64,000 bases of DNA, taken from contig NZ_OY781982.1 of the NCBI RefSeq assembly GCF_963677565.1, positions 186,001 through 250,000 of the forward strand. Reading direction: 5' to 3'. This document shows, in pieces, positions 53,903 through 62,953 of this stretch (positions are counted from its first letter, which is position 1; each line of letters opens with the position of its first letter). This DNA comes from an uncultured Draconibacterium sp. (GTDB lineage: Bacteria; Bacteroidota; Bacteroidia; Bacteroidales; Prolixibacteraceae). The notes under the pieces were generated by a model. It saw only the letters and a list, made by a program, of their open reading frames with translations. It made no database searches and was not told the origin of the DNA. The position numbers and the translations under genes were made by a program.

Positions 53903-53999
53903 AATCTAATATTTGGTATAGATTTTGTTTTTACATTATAAATTTTGAGCTTACAAAGAAAGTAATTATTATTGACATTAAATAAACGGAGGATACCTT

Positions 54000-55400
54000 A
54001 TGAAATCAAGATTAACATTTTTAGGATTACTGGCTATCATTCTTGGAGCCTGTACGACGGGAGGATATGTGTCAGGTACTTATTCCGACGACATCTATTT
54101 TAATCCGGGTGAAGTTCCTCCTCCAATTGCAGTTGAAGAGGTTGTTACACAAGAGCCGGTTCAGAAATCGGCCAACACCATGATCATCAGCAACATTGAA
54201 AAAGGTGAAGATGGTACCAACACCATGAACAACTACATTTTTGAAGGATCAGAAGAAGATGCCGATGTGTTGCGCTACAACATGGACCAAATGGACATGG
54301 AAGCCAGCGACACAACTGTATATTACAACGATGACGAGATGAAATACGTGATCAACAATTACTACGATGGCGAAGAACTGGACTACGCTTACCGTATCCG
54401 CCGTTTCCACCGTCCGTATTTTTATGATCCGTTTTACTGGGACAGCTGGAGTTACTACGACCCATTTTACTATGATCCATATTATTATTCATCATGGTAC
54501 TACCCATCATGGTCACTTAGCTGGTCGTTTGGCTGGGGTGGATTCTATTCCGGCTGGGGTTGGAATTACCCATATTATGGCTGGGGTTATGGCTATTATC
54601 CCCCCTATTACGGCGGAGGCTGGTGGGGATATCCTGGTTACCCAAGTCATCCGATTTATCCGGGCTATCCGAGTTATGGAAGAGATTATTCCTACGGGCA
54701 ACGCCGATCTACAGGTACAAATGTATACCGCGGTGATGCAAGCCGCAGATCGAGTACAGCAGCAGCAGCTTCAGCAAGCAACAACCGAAGAGGTGACAGC
54801 AATGTAAACAAATCAGCTTCAGCTACAAGCAGAGATGCAAGTAGCACTGCAAGAAGGGCAACTGGTACAACAACAACAAGGTCGACTACCAATAATGCAC
54901 AGGTATTAACCGAAAGAAGAAGAACAACAACCAGCAGTGGAACCACTCGCCCGATAACTTCATCTAAATCGGCAACTACAGTACGTACGCAAAATTATAC
55001 AAGACCTGGCTCGACAACAACCAGCAGGACTTACACCAGACCAAGCAGCAGCACTGCAAGATCTGCAACTCCTCGAGTTGTAACTCCGAGTAACAACCGT
55101 ACTTCGAACAGTTACACTGCTCCAAAATCTACTTCAACATACAACAGGTCGTACCGTTCAAGTTCTACCTATAACCGAAGTTCCAGTAGTGGTGTTTCTT
55201 CAAGAACGTACCGTGCTCCTTCATCTACAAAATCGAGCAGCAGTTACAGAAGCAGTACGCCATCGAGAAGTAGTAGCAGCAGTAGCTTCAGAAGTAGTGG
55301 CAGCAGCAGTAGAAGCAGCGGAGTATCTTCAGGTAGTTCAAGAAGTTCCTCAGGAAGTTCAAGAAGTTCAGGCAGCTCATCAGGTGGAAGAAGACGATAA
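54000..55400 (+). CDS. aromatic-rich, low-complexity lipoprotein of unknown function
   Basis: A 466-residue lipoprotein (LGAC, Cys18) in three parts. Residues 20-130 are acidic. Residues 131-232 are extremely rich in Tyr, Trp, Gly, Pro and Phe (YDPFYWDSWSYYDPFYYDP, WSFGWGGFYSGWGWNYP, GYPGYPSHPIYPGYPSYG). Residues 233-466 are a Ser/Thr/Arg-rich disordered tail with SSSSRSSG-type runs. It has a strong Shine-Dalgarno (GGAGG at about 53988), unusual here. Composition suggests an adhesive, matrix-forming or phase-separating surface protein (inference). The next gene, a FadL-like porin, follows 43 bp downstream. The internal alternate-frame ORFs are artefacts of composition. Confidence 0.75.
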   Translation: MKSRLTFLGLLAIILGACTTGGYVSGTYSDDIYFNPGEVPPPIAVEEVVTQEPVQKSANTMIISNIEKGEDGTNTMNNYIFEGSEEDADVLRYNMDQMDMEASDTTVYYNDDEMKYVINNYYDGEELDYAYRIRRFHRPYFYDPFYWDSWSYYDPFYYDPYYYSSWYYPSWSLSWSFGWGGFYSGWGWNYPYYGWGYGYYPPYYGGGWWGYPGYPSHPIYPGYPSYGRDYSYGQRRSTGTNVYRGDASRRSSTAAAASASNNRRGDSNVNKSASATSRDASSTARRATGTTTTRSTTNNAQVLTERRRTTTSSGTTRPITSSKSATTVRTQNYTRPGSTTTSRTYTRPSSSTARSATPRVVTPSNNRTSNSYTAPKSTSTYNRSYRSSSTYNRSSSSGVSSRTYRAPSSTKSSSSYRSSTPSRSSSSSSFRSSGSSSRSSGVSSGSSRSSSGSSRSSGSSSGGRRR

Positions 55401-55443
55401 AGAAAGAAACATTTCAGAACATTAACGACAAAAACTATTTGCC

Positions 55444-56997
55444 ATGAAAAAGAATATTTTAATCCTTTTACTTGTCCTTTTCGTGCCCTTTCTTATGCAG
55501 GCACAGGATTTGCTCGACGCCTTGCGCTATTCTGACATTCAGGTTTCGGGAACAGCACGTTCTGGTGGAATGGGGAATGCATTTGGCGCTTTAGGTGGTG
55601 ATTTTACGTCTATCAGTATAAATCCTGCAGGCCTGGGTGTTTACCGTACATCGGAATTGACCGTTACACCAAAATTCACCTATGGTAAAACAGAAGGTAA
55701 CTACATGAATACCTTAATGGAAGATACAAAATATAACTTCGCATTAAACAATTTAAGTTATGTTACTACCATACCAACTGCCTCACGTAGCGAAGTTGGT
55801 TTAATTAGTATCAACCTTGGAATTGGCTATAACAGGTTGAAAGACTTTAACAGCAACTCATTAATGGGTGGCTCGGGAGTTACAAGTTCATTTCTCGACG
55901 ACCTGATTGAGAATGCAAACGGAGAAGATCTCAACGGTGCAGGATGGAGTGATTTTTATGAGGAACTGGCTTATTATAATCCGGACACAGAATCGGGAGC
56001 CGATTTAATGTATTACGATGAAGAGGCAGGATTTTGGAGAAGCGATATTCAAAAAAATCCTTTCGATCAGAATGTTGAGAACTACCCCGTGTCGCAACGA
56101 AAAAGTATTTCTCGTACCGGATCGATAGATGAATACAGCTTTGCAGTTGGATTTAATTTTAACCATAAAGTATACCTTGGCGCTACACTTGGAGTAACAG
56201 ATATTTATTACCGCGAATCGAGCACTTATGAAGAGTGGGACCAGCAAGGTAATATACCCAACTTTGTAGACATGCAATTTGACAGTTACCTGAGAACAAC
56301 CGGTACGGGTTATAACTTTAAGTTTGGTGTGATTTACAAGCCTGTTAACGAAGTTCGTTTGGGGGCATCAATTCATACACCTACATTTTACGATATGCAC
56401 GACTTTTTCCATACAGCCATGTATTCAAGAAATGATTTTGATGGCACTGGCGTAGTCGATGATTCAGGATTTTCTCCTTTAAACAATTACGATTATCAAC
56501 TGCATACACCGCTTCGTGCCACTTTTAGCGGAGCATTTGTTATCGCAAAAAAAGGATTAATCAGTGTTGATTATGAATATGTTGATTACTCAACCGCAAA
56601 ACTGAGAAGAGGTGGCGATGGCTACAACTTTACCGGTGAGAACCAGGAAATAAGTGATGCGTATAAATCGGTTGGAAATATTCGCGTTGGAGGCGAATTA
56701 CGTGCTACTAATAATTTAAGTTTACGTGCAGGATACGAGTATTATCCAAGTGCATATAAATCAGCTTCGTTAGGCAACGACCAGTTTAAATCTGACGACA
56801 AACTGAATATCTATTCAGCCGGATTTGGCTACCGTTTTGGCAGCTTTACTTTTGATCTTGCTTATCGTTTAAGCAAACAACAGGAACATGAACTTCCTTA
56901 CAGCGCGCCGTCATCGGGCTATTACCCAGTGCCAAATCCAGCTAAGTTTGACGGATCGACAAATGATGTACTATTTACTTTAGGATTTAAATTCTAG
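55444..56997 (+). CDS. FadL/OMPP1-like outer-membrane transport protein
   Basis: A 517-residue outer-membrane barrel with a signal peptide (1-20, LMQAQ). The N-terminal hatch shows ALRYSDIQVSGTARSGGMGNAFGALGGDFTSISINPAGLGVYR, the typical FadL/OMPP1 start. Repeated amphipathic strands and a terminal FTLGFKF follow. Such proteins pass hydrophobic compounds across the outer membrane. Substrate unknown. A strong terminator follows. Confidence 0.88.
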   Translation: MKKNILILLLVLFVPFLMQAQDLLDALRYSDIQVSGTARSGGMGNAFGALGGDFTSISINPAGLGVYRTSELTVTPKFTYGKTEGNYMNTLMEDTKYNFALNNLSYVTTIPTASRSEVGLISINLGIGYNRLKDFNSNSLMGGSGVTSSFLDDLIENANGEDLNGAGWSDFYEELAYYNPDTESGADLMYYDEEAGFWRSDIQKNPFDQNVENYPVSQRKSISRTGSIDEYSFAVGFNFNHKVYLGATLGVTDIYYRESSTYEEWDQQGNIPNFVDMQFDSYLRTTGTGYNFKFGVIYKPVNEVRLGASIHTPTFYDMHDFFHTAMYSRNDFDGTGVVDDSGFSPLNNYDYQLHTPLRATFSGAFVIAKKGLISVDYEYVDYSTAKLRRGGDGYNFTGENQEISDAYKSVGNIRVGGELRATNNLSLRAGYEYYPSAYKSASLGNDQFKSDDKLNIYSAGFGYRFGSFTFDLAYRLSKQQEHELPYSAPSSGYYPVPNPAKFDGSTNDVLFTLGFKF

Positions 56998-57020
56998 GTA
57001 ACAAAACAATATTTTCAAGA

Positions 57021-57052
57021 AAGACACAATCCATTTGGGTTGTGTCTTTTTT
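57021..57052 (+). terminator. terminator after the FadL-like gene
   Basis: AAGACACAA (57021-57029) pairs perfectly with TTGTGTCTT (57040-57048), followed by T residues. It ends where the convergent response-regulator gene stops. Confidence 0.92.
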
Positions 57053-57743
57053 ATGCATTCAGTTTGCTTAGAAACGCATCTTTAAAACTTAAACTCAAAG
57101 GTAATTTTACATCGCCAAGATTTATCTGGTTCCCCTCCAAATAAACCACTTTTGCTAACGATACAACATATGATTTATGAATGCGCCCAAACTTACTTTC
57201 GGGTAGTTTAGCAATAAAATCTTTCATTGTTCCGTGAACCATCAGTGATTGTGTTTCGGTAACAAAGCGCACATAATCACCTTGAGCTTCCAGGTACATT
57301 ATTTCGTCGAAATTGAGCCGGTAATCTTTTTTACTGGCCCGTACCATTAAGTGCTGCATAATCTCGTCTCGTGATGAAAAACGTTCAAGTGCCCTGTTAA
57401 CTGCCACTCGGAAACGTTCGAACGAAACCGGTTTCAGCAAGTAATCAACAGCATCAACTTCAAAACCTTCCAGGGCAAACTCAGGATAGGCAGTAACCAA
57501 AATAAATAGTGGCGGTTCTTTGAGGCTTTTTACAAAACCAATTCCACTCAGTTTGGGCATGTTAATATCCAGAAAAAGTAAATCGATTTCTTTGTGTTTC
57601 AACAGCTGACCGGCTTCCAGCGCATCGTTGCAAATTCCGCTTAAGTTAAGCTCGGGACAAGCTTCGATAAAATCACGAATTACATCCTGCGACAAAGGCT
57701 CGTCGTCAACAATTATACAGTTTAGTGTTTTTGTTTTTGGCAT
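57051..57743 (-). CDS. LytTR-family response regulator
   Basis: A 230-residue regulator: a receiver domain (6-120) with acidic Asp13/Asp14, phospho-acceptor Asp59 (LLFLDINMPKLSG) and a conserved Lys in LLKPVSF, then a LytTR DNA-binding domain (about 130-230; DEIMYLEAQGDYVRFVTE, KFGRIHKSYVVSLAKVV). It is the last gene of a three-gene operon with its sensor kinase 8 bp upstream. Confidence 0.94.
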   Translation of the reverse strand: MPKTKTLNCIIVDDEPLSQDVIRDFIEACPELNLSGICNDALEAGQLLKHKEIDLLFLDINMPKLSGIGFVKSLKEPPLFILVTAYPEFALEGFEVDAVDYLLKPVSFERFRVAVNRALERFSSRDEIMQHLMVRASKKDYRLNFDEIMYLEAQGDYVRFVTETQSLMVHGTMKDFIAKLPESKFGRIHKSYVVSLAKVVYLEGNQINLGDVKLPLSLSFKDAFLSKLNA

Positions 57744-57751
57744 TGTAAATG

Positions 57752-58786
57752 CTAATTCAATTGCACTTGCAAAAGTACTTTAAAAGTTTCTTTGTTATCC
57801 GAAATCTTAAGCTGGTGTTGATTCGGATAGATTAATTTCAGGCGTTTTTTCACATTTTCAATTCCAATTCCCCGATATTTCCCATTAAGTGGTTCAACTG
57901 CTTTTCCTTTGCTGTTCTCAATCTCGAAATGCAACATTTTTCCCGTCACTTCAAATTTAATGTTCACAAAAGCATTTCCTGCTCCACCTTTCATTCCGTG
58001 CTTAAAACTGTTCTCTACAAAAGGAAGAAACAACAGAGGAGCAATTTTTTTACCATTTATTTCGCCAATGGTATCAAAAACAATCCGCTGATTTTTAGCC
58101 GTTCGAAGATTCTGCATTTCAATATAATTCTGCAGCATTTCAACTTCCTTTTCCAATAGAATGAAATCCGCATCCGATTCGTAAATGATATGACGCATCA
58201 AATCGCTGAGCTGTACTATCTTTTCAGGAACTTCTTTCGATTCTTTCCGGGCCATACTGTATATGCTATTCAGCGAATTAAATAGAAAATGCGGATTGAT
58301 CTGCGATTTTAAGGCTTTAAGTTCTGCCTGCGACTTTTCCTTTTCAAGCTCTTCGGCGCGAAACCATCCCCTTGCAAGGTGCAATAAGCTGGAAATGAAT
58401 AGATAAATGGCAAAAAACAGGTAGATATCCCAAAAACTATAGTAGGCAATAAAATAATACCCTTTAAAAATGTAGTCGATAAGGCTATCGAACAAAAGCA
58501 AATAAAATCCTGATCCTAACCCGGCAAGTGCAACTACGGCAAATCCATATCCGAAGTATTTGCTGCGCTCCCAAAGCAACGGGAAAAGTAAATTGAGGTT
58601 CAAATAAACCACCGGTAAAATTGGCAGGTGAAAAACAGCCGTGTAAATGAGATCTATTTGTTTTACTTCGGCCGACACTTTTAACACGTTCATCAAAATC
58701 AAAAATGACAAACACCAAAACAGGATATGTTGTAATACCCTGTTTTTAATGAGCCGGCCAAGTGTAATTTTTAAATAACTGTTCAT
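57752..58786 (-). CDS. LytS/YehU-type sensor histidine kinase
   Basis: A 344-residue membrane kinase with four hydrophobic helices in residues 18-140 and no large periplasmic domain. The His_kinase motif is SQINPHFLFNSLNSIYSM with phospho-acceptor His166. The HATPase has the N-box LPFVENSFKHGM and the G-box GIGIENVKKRL. It should phosphorylate the LytTR regulator encoded next. Its ATG overlaps the stop of the upstream lipoprotein gene by 4 bases. Confidence 0.94.
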   Translation of the reverse strand: MNSYLKITLGRLIKNRVLQHILFWCLSFLILMNVLKVSAEVKQIDLIYTAVFHLPILPVVYLNLNLLFPLLWERSKYFGYGFAVVALAGLGSGFYLLLFDSLIDYIFKGYYFIAYYSFWDIYLFFAIYLFISSLLHLARGWFRAEELEKEKSQAELKALKSQINPHFLFNSLNSIYSMARKESKEVPEKIVQLSDLMRHIIYESDADFILLEKEVEMLQNYIEMQNLRTAKNQRIVFDTIGEINGKKIAPLLFLPFVENSFKHGMKGGAGNAFVNIKFEVTGKMLHFEIENSKGKAVEPLNGKYRGIGIENVKKRLKLIYPNQHQLKISDNKETFKVLLQVQLN

Positions 58787-59418
58787 TTTTTTCGAAATAA
58801 TTCAACATCTAATCCATCTTCAAAAGCTTCTTCCGAATCAACATATTTGCTCACAAATTTCTGCAATTCTTTCGGTTTGGCGGTAAGTAGAATAAAATCG
58901 CCGTTATCTTCATGGTGGATCCTGATCTTATTTTCCTTTATCAAATCTTCCAGCCAATCGGGATCAAACCAACGGATTTCTAGTTTATCCTCAGAAACGC
59001 TTAATTTGGCAAATGTGTGAACCGGAACCAGATGCAGGTCAGCTAAGGTAAGATTATCTTCGTCGGCATAATCTTCCGTATAAAAATCAAGGAAATACTC
59101 ATCTGCGAGTTTGATGACATGTACTTCAAATTTCGATTCTTTCACCACCCCGTCCTCGTTTGACGAAAGGACGAGCACATATCGTTTTTTGTCCCTTACC
59201 CCATCGTTTTTATCACCAAGAAATGGATGGGTGAATTTCCATACATCATTCTCACCATTAAGCACAATATCCGGATTTTCGTCTTCATACCATTCGCCTA
59301 ACAGCAAATCGTTTTCAAACAAATCATCTTCGGTATATAAGGGGTAAAAAGAATATACTACACACCCCGAGAGCAGCAAAGTAATTATTGCAACAACTAA
59401 AATATTACGAGTTTTCAT
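58783..59418 (-). CDS. lipoprotein of unknown function, first gene of two-component operon
   Basis: A 211-residue lipoprotein (LLSGC, Cys19), acidic and beta-rich (LLLGEWYEDENPDIVLNGENDVWKFTHP). It overlaps the histidine-kinase start (ATGA), so its production is coupled to that of the LytS-type sensor. It may be the stimulus-binding partner the kinase lacks (inference). No family is recognised. Confidence 0.7.
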   Translation of the reverse strand: MKTRNILVVAIITLLLSGCVVYSFYPLYTEDDLFENDLLLGEWYEDENPDIVLNGENDVWKFTHPFLGDKNDGVRDKKRYVLVLSSNEDGVVKESKFEVHVIKLADEYFLDFYTEDYADEDNLTLADLHLVPVHTFAKLSVSEDKLEIRWFDPDWLEDLIKENKIRIHHEDNGDFILLTAKPKELQKFVSKYVDSEEAFEDGLDVELFRKK

Positions 59419-59521
59419 TTTGCGCGTTTTTTAAATTTCTACACCAAATTTAGCTCGCTAAAACTGCCCAAAAGAATTTTTTCGTTGAGATGCGGCTTTT
59501 TGTCGTTAACATGATAAAAGC

Positions 59522-59548
59522 AGGAAGTTGGAAGCACGAAGACGGAAG
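59522..59548. repeat. short GGAAG/GAAG repeat
   Basis: GGAAGTTGGAAG, CGAAGACGGAAG: four GAAG words at 5-8-bp spacing, similar in character to 15553-15595, lying between the lipoprotein operon and the Omp85-type gene. Confidence 0.45.
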
Positions 59549-59597
59549 AGAGTCGCAGTCTCAGGAGCACCAAAATCACACAATTGCGAAGGAATCC

Positions 59598-60944
59598 TTA
59601 AAACAAATAATTTAAACCGATATAAACACCCGATTCACCGTCACGGTCATCGGCAGCCATACCATAATCGCAACGAATAATAAAGTTTTCGTTCATGGCT
59701 ACGCGCAACCCTAAACCAAACGAATAGTGCAATGCTTCTGCGTTGTCGTCGAAATAATCAACTTTACTATCAACTTCGTCCATCATGTTTTGTCCTAATG
59801 GAAAGTCAGGTGTTTCAAAATCTATTTTACTCGTTGCCCGACCAAAATCAGCAAAAGCATTCAACCCCAGATAAAAGTTATTGTTAATGAACTGAAAGCG
59901 TGCAAATTTCCAGCGTGCTTCTACATTTCCTAAAAAATAAGCATCGCCAACCACGCGGTTTCTTCTTATTCCTCGCAATGAATTGGCACCACCGAGCCCT
60001 TCAGAAGTTGCACCTTTCATTACTGAGGTAATCATTTGGGTTTGATAATAAAATGGTGCTTCGCCGGTTAAAGTTGTTTGGTAAGCCAGCCGGTAAACAA
60101 AAGATAAATCATTCGGTACAACGGTAAAATACTGGCGGTGAACAATACTTAGTTTAGTAAAACTGTGCTCGCTGCCTAAAAACTCGGGGGCTCCCATTAA
60201 AACCGCTTCCGTCCAGATTCCTTTCATCGGGTTCGGTCTGTTATCACGTGTATCGAAAACTACCCCGGCCTTTAATGTTGGTACAAAACCACCATCTGCA
60301 TCCTCCTCGGAAATAATCCCCCACTCGTTATATTTTTGGTACAACCCGGGTTCTTCATCGTGAGAAGGCAGCAGGTCATCATCGTCTTTATTTTTGTTAA
60401 GTTTATCAATATCAACCAAATCGAGTTTAAAGTTCAGCAAATTAATCCCGGCCAGCCATTTCAAATTCTCGCCCGCTAAATCGCCTTGCAAATCAACTTT
60501 AAATCGAAATAGCTTTCTGTCGTATTTATAAAACATTCGTGTTCGATAGTCTGCTGCTTCATCATCAAACCAATCTTTGTTAACCACTGCATCGTATCCA
60601 TTAAAGCCATAAAAGTCGTAAGCTCTATCGCTTAAATAACTAATATCGAGTGAGGTTTGCAGCCCTTCAATCAGCTTATCAGAATCGTAATAAAAACGGT
60701 TAATTCCACTACCTTTAGTAAACCGCGACACTTCCATATAAATCGAGTGGTCGTACTTTGGGTAACGGCTTCCATCGCCATACTGATATAAATTTATCAA
60801 TCCACCGTACTGAAAACCAAGATCAGTATCGAAGGTAATGGTTGGTAAAGCTCCAAAGTTCCATCCTTGTTTGGTAAGGCTTTCCTGAGCTTCTGATAGT
60901 AAACAAACGGTGAGAAATACGAACAAAAACAGAATACGTTTCAT
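59598..60944 (-). CDS. Omp85/BamA-TamA-type outer-membrane barrel
   Basis: A 448-residue exported protein (signal peptide 1-18) consisting of the Omp85 surface-antigen barrel without visible POTRA domains. The lid-loop motif LRGIRRNRVVGDAYFLGNVEARWKF (the RGx region that plugs the barrel) and the terminal YIGLNYLF are clear. Acidic loops (DKLNKNKDDDDLLPSHDEE) are probably extracellular. Homologues handle outer-membrane insertion, or export or phospholipid tasks; the POTRA-less form is common in Bacteroidota. It is a single gene. Confidence 0.85.
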   Translation of the reverse strand: MKRILFLFVFLTVCLLSEAQESLTKQGWNFGALPTITFDTDLGFQYGGLINLYQYGDGSRYPKYDHSIYMEVSRFTKGSGINRFYYDSDKLIEGLQTSLDISYLSDRAYDFYGFNGYDAVVNKDWFDDEAADYRTRMFYKYDRKLFRFKVDLQGDLAGENLKWLAGINLLNFKLDLVDIDKLNKNKDDDDLLPSHDEEPGLYQKYNEWGIISEEDADGGFVPTLKAGVVFDTRDNRPNPMKGIWTEAVLMGAPEFLGSEHSFTKLSIVHRQYFTVVPNDLSFVYRLAYQTTLTGEAPFYYQTQMITSVMKGATSEGLGGANSLRGIRRNRVVGDAYFLGNVEARWKFARFQFINNNFYLGLNAFADFGRATSKIDFETPDFPLGQNMMDEVDSKVDYFDDNAEALHYSFGLGLRVAMNENFIIRCDYGMAADDRDGESGVYIGLNYLF

Positions 60945-61142
60945 CTTGTTTGATTTTAGTTAGTTGACCAAGTATTATAAGTAGCCATATAGCCGAATGA
61001 TTAGTAAACGAATATATAAAATTAAACCGAATTTGAGAATCACCTTTTTTCTGATAATTCTCCTTGTCATTCGCAATTATTTTATTTTCTTTTACAGTGC
61101 TTTATTAATTTTTTCAAAACTAGTTATTAAGTCTGGACCAAA

Positions 61143-62627
61143 ATGAAAACAAATCGCAGAGATTTTTTTAAGATTTCCGGAGCTGCCGGAGCAGGAATAG
61201 TTACTGGAGGATTATCATCTTGCAGCCAACCACAGCAGGAAGAAACGGCCTTACAGTTCATAAAAGATGCAGCTGTAAATAATAATCCTCAACAGTTTAA
61301 CATGTGTGGTTATGCCGCACCAAAGCTCGATAAGGTAAGAGTTGGTTTTGTAGGAATTGGCGACCGCGGATCCGGAGCCGTAAAACGTATGACTTATATT
61401 GACGGTGTAGAAATAGTTGCACTGTGCGATACTCGTCAGGCGGCTGTTGACGGTGCCCAGAAAATACTTAGCGAAGCCGGTTTACCAAAAGCCAAAGAAT
61501 TCGTTGGCGACGAAAACGAATTTAAAAAATTGTGCGACAGTGGTCTTTGCGACCTCGTTTACACCGCCACGCCGTGGGAATGGCACGTTCCGGTTGGATT
61601 GGCTGCCATGGAAGGTGGAGCACATGCAGCGCTTGAAGTTTCGGCGGCCAAAACCATGGACGAATGCTGGCAGATGGTTGAAACATCGGAGCGCACCAAA
61701 AAACACTGCATAATTCTTGAAAATTGTTGTTACGACTTTTTCGAATTGCTAACACTGAATATGGTTCGCCAGGGTGTATTTGGCGACTTGATTCATGGCG
61801 AAGGAGCTTACATTCACGATTTGGATTACTGGCATTTTAACAAACCGCAGGATGAAAAAATGACCGATGGTGCCTACACAAAAATGTGGCGTTTATACGA
61901 AAATCAGCGACAGGCAAACGTTTACCCAACGCACGGACTGGGACCAATTTGCCAGGCGATGAACATTAACCGCGGCGATAAAATGGATTACCTCACCGCG
62001 ATGATATCTGACGATTTTACGCTGAAAAACCGCATTGAAGAAAAGGCAAAGGAAGATCCGTTCTTTGAAAAATTTGTTGGAATGGATATGCGTGGCAACA
62101 TGGATATGCAAATGATACGCACCAATAAAGGGCGCACTATTCTTATTCAACACGATGTTTCTTCGCCCCGCCCCTATTCACGAATTCACATGCTGAGTGG
62201 AACAAAATGTTTTGCTCAAAAATGGCCTTTGCAACACATTGCTTTTGGCCACGAAGTGGTTGACGAAGCAGGGATGGAAGAACTGCGCGAAAAGTATGAA
62301 CCGGAAATTATAAAACGCGTTGGAGAAATGGCCAAACAGGTTGGCGGACACGGCGGAATGGATTTTATTATGGATTGGCGTTTGATCGACTGTCTGCGAA
62401 ACGGACTACCTGTAGATATGGATGTATATGACGCAGCAGCCTGGAGCTCGATAACTCCTTTAAGCGAATGGTCGATTGCCAACGGTTCGAAACCTATTGA
62501 GATTCCGGATTTTACACGTGGTGCCTGGAAAACGAACAAACCTTTAGAGCTAACTCTGGCCGGAGGAGAAACAACGAAGGTACGAAACCTGACCAACGCA
62601 AATGCTGAAGGGCAGCTTGAGGTTTAA
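61143..62627 (+). CDS. GH109-type Gfo/Idh/MocA protein, Tat-exported lipoprotein
   Basis: A 494-residue protein with a twin-arginine signal (RRDFFKISGAAGAG) ending in a possible lipobox LSSC (about residue 27). The N-terminal Rossmann domain starts VRVGFVGIGDRGSGAVKRM. GH109 landmarks are LEVSAAKTMDECWQMV, ILENCCYDFFELLTLNMVRQGVFG, HGEGAYIHDLDYWHF and GGMDFIMDWRLIDCLRNGLPVDMDVYDAAAWSS. GH109 enzymes cleave terminal alpha-GalNAc by an NAD-dependent redox mechanism, and they are Tat-exported because they fold with NAD. Other substrates are possible in this subfamily. It is alone with its own terminator, 326 bp before the neighbouring SusD-like gene. Confidence 0.85.
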   Translation: MKTNRRDFFKISGAAGAGIVTGGLSSCSQPQQEETALQFIKDAAVNNNPQQFNMCGYAAPKLDKVRVGFVGIGDRGSGAVKRMTYIDGVEIVALCDTRQAAVDGAQKILSEAGLPKAKEFVGDENEFKKLCDSGLCDLVYTATPWEWHVPVGLAAMEGGAHAALEVSAAKTMDECWQMVETSERTKKHCIILENCCYDFFELLTLNMVRQGVFGDLIHGEGAYIHDLDYWHFNKPQDEKMTDGAYTKMWRLYENQRQANVYPTHGLGPICQAMNINRGDKMDYLTAMISDDFTLKNRIEEKAKEDPFFEKFVGMDMRGNMDMQMIRTNKGRTILIQHDVSSPRPYSRIHMLSGTKCFAQKWPLQHIAFGHEVVDEAGMEELREKYEPEIIKRVGEMAKQVGGHGGMDFIMDWRLIDCLRNGLPVDMDVYDAAAWSSITPLSEWSIANGSKPIEIPDFTRGAWKTNKPLELTLAGGETTKVRNLTNANAEGQLEV

Positions 62628-62648
62628 GAATAAAGAACAATATATTCG

Positions 62649-62677
62649 AAAGGGCAGTAATTACTGCCCTTTCTTTT
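62649..62677 (+). terminator. terminator after the GH109-type gene
   Basis: AAAGGGCAGTAA is followed directly by its exact complement TTACTGCCCTTT (a 24-bp palindrome) and then CTTTTT. Confidence 0.9.
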
Positions 62678-62761
62678 TACTCACTCTATTACTCATTGTA
62701 ACAGAATTAAAGTTTTCTTTTGTTGTTTTATTGCTTTATGCTTTTACATGTCTACCGTAGA

Positions 62762-62802
62762 AACCGCCGATAAATTAACCGGCGGTTCTGCTCTAACCAA
62801 AC
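62762..62802 (-). terminator. hairpin A with GTTTGGTTAG box, minus strand
   Basis: On the minus strand the box GTTTGGTTAG (62802-62793) precedes a perfect AACCGCCG/CGGCGGTT stem (62787-62762). There is no pure T-run. It is the second of two similar hairpins downstream of the SusD-like gene. Confidence 0.5.
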
Positions 62803-62880
62803 GCTTTATCTATGAAAAAAATCAATACTCATTTTATTACAGACAACCACCAACGCAAAAACCCTTAATCTTTGAGCAAA

Positions 62881-62928
62881 AAAAAACCGCCACTCAAAAA
62901 ATTGAGTGACGGTTTAACCTAACCAAAC
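62881..62928 (-). terminator. terminator B of the SusD-like gene, with GTTTGGTTAG box
   Basis: On the minus strand GTTTGGTTAG (62928-62919) precedes AAACCGtCACTCAA pairing with TTGAGTGgCGGTTT (one mismatch) and a T-run. It lies about 25 bp after the SusD-like stop. Confidence 0.85.
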
Positions 62929-62953
62929 TAATTAATCGGCTAAAACAGTCTCA

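Larger units (their letters stand above)
62628..62953. other. intergenic region between convergent genes with three hairpins
   Basis: It holds the GH109 terminator (62649-62677), hairpin A (62762-62787) and hairpin B (62884-62915), all described separately. No gene is seen. Confidence 0.6.

Noticed and set aside
54367..54946. Overlapping alternate-frame ORFs on both strands
   Set aside because: They arise from the low-complexity composition of the aromatic-rich lipoprotein and show no family features.
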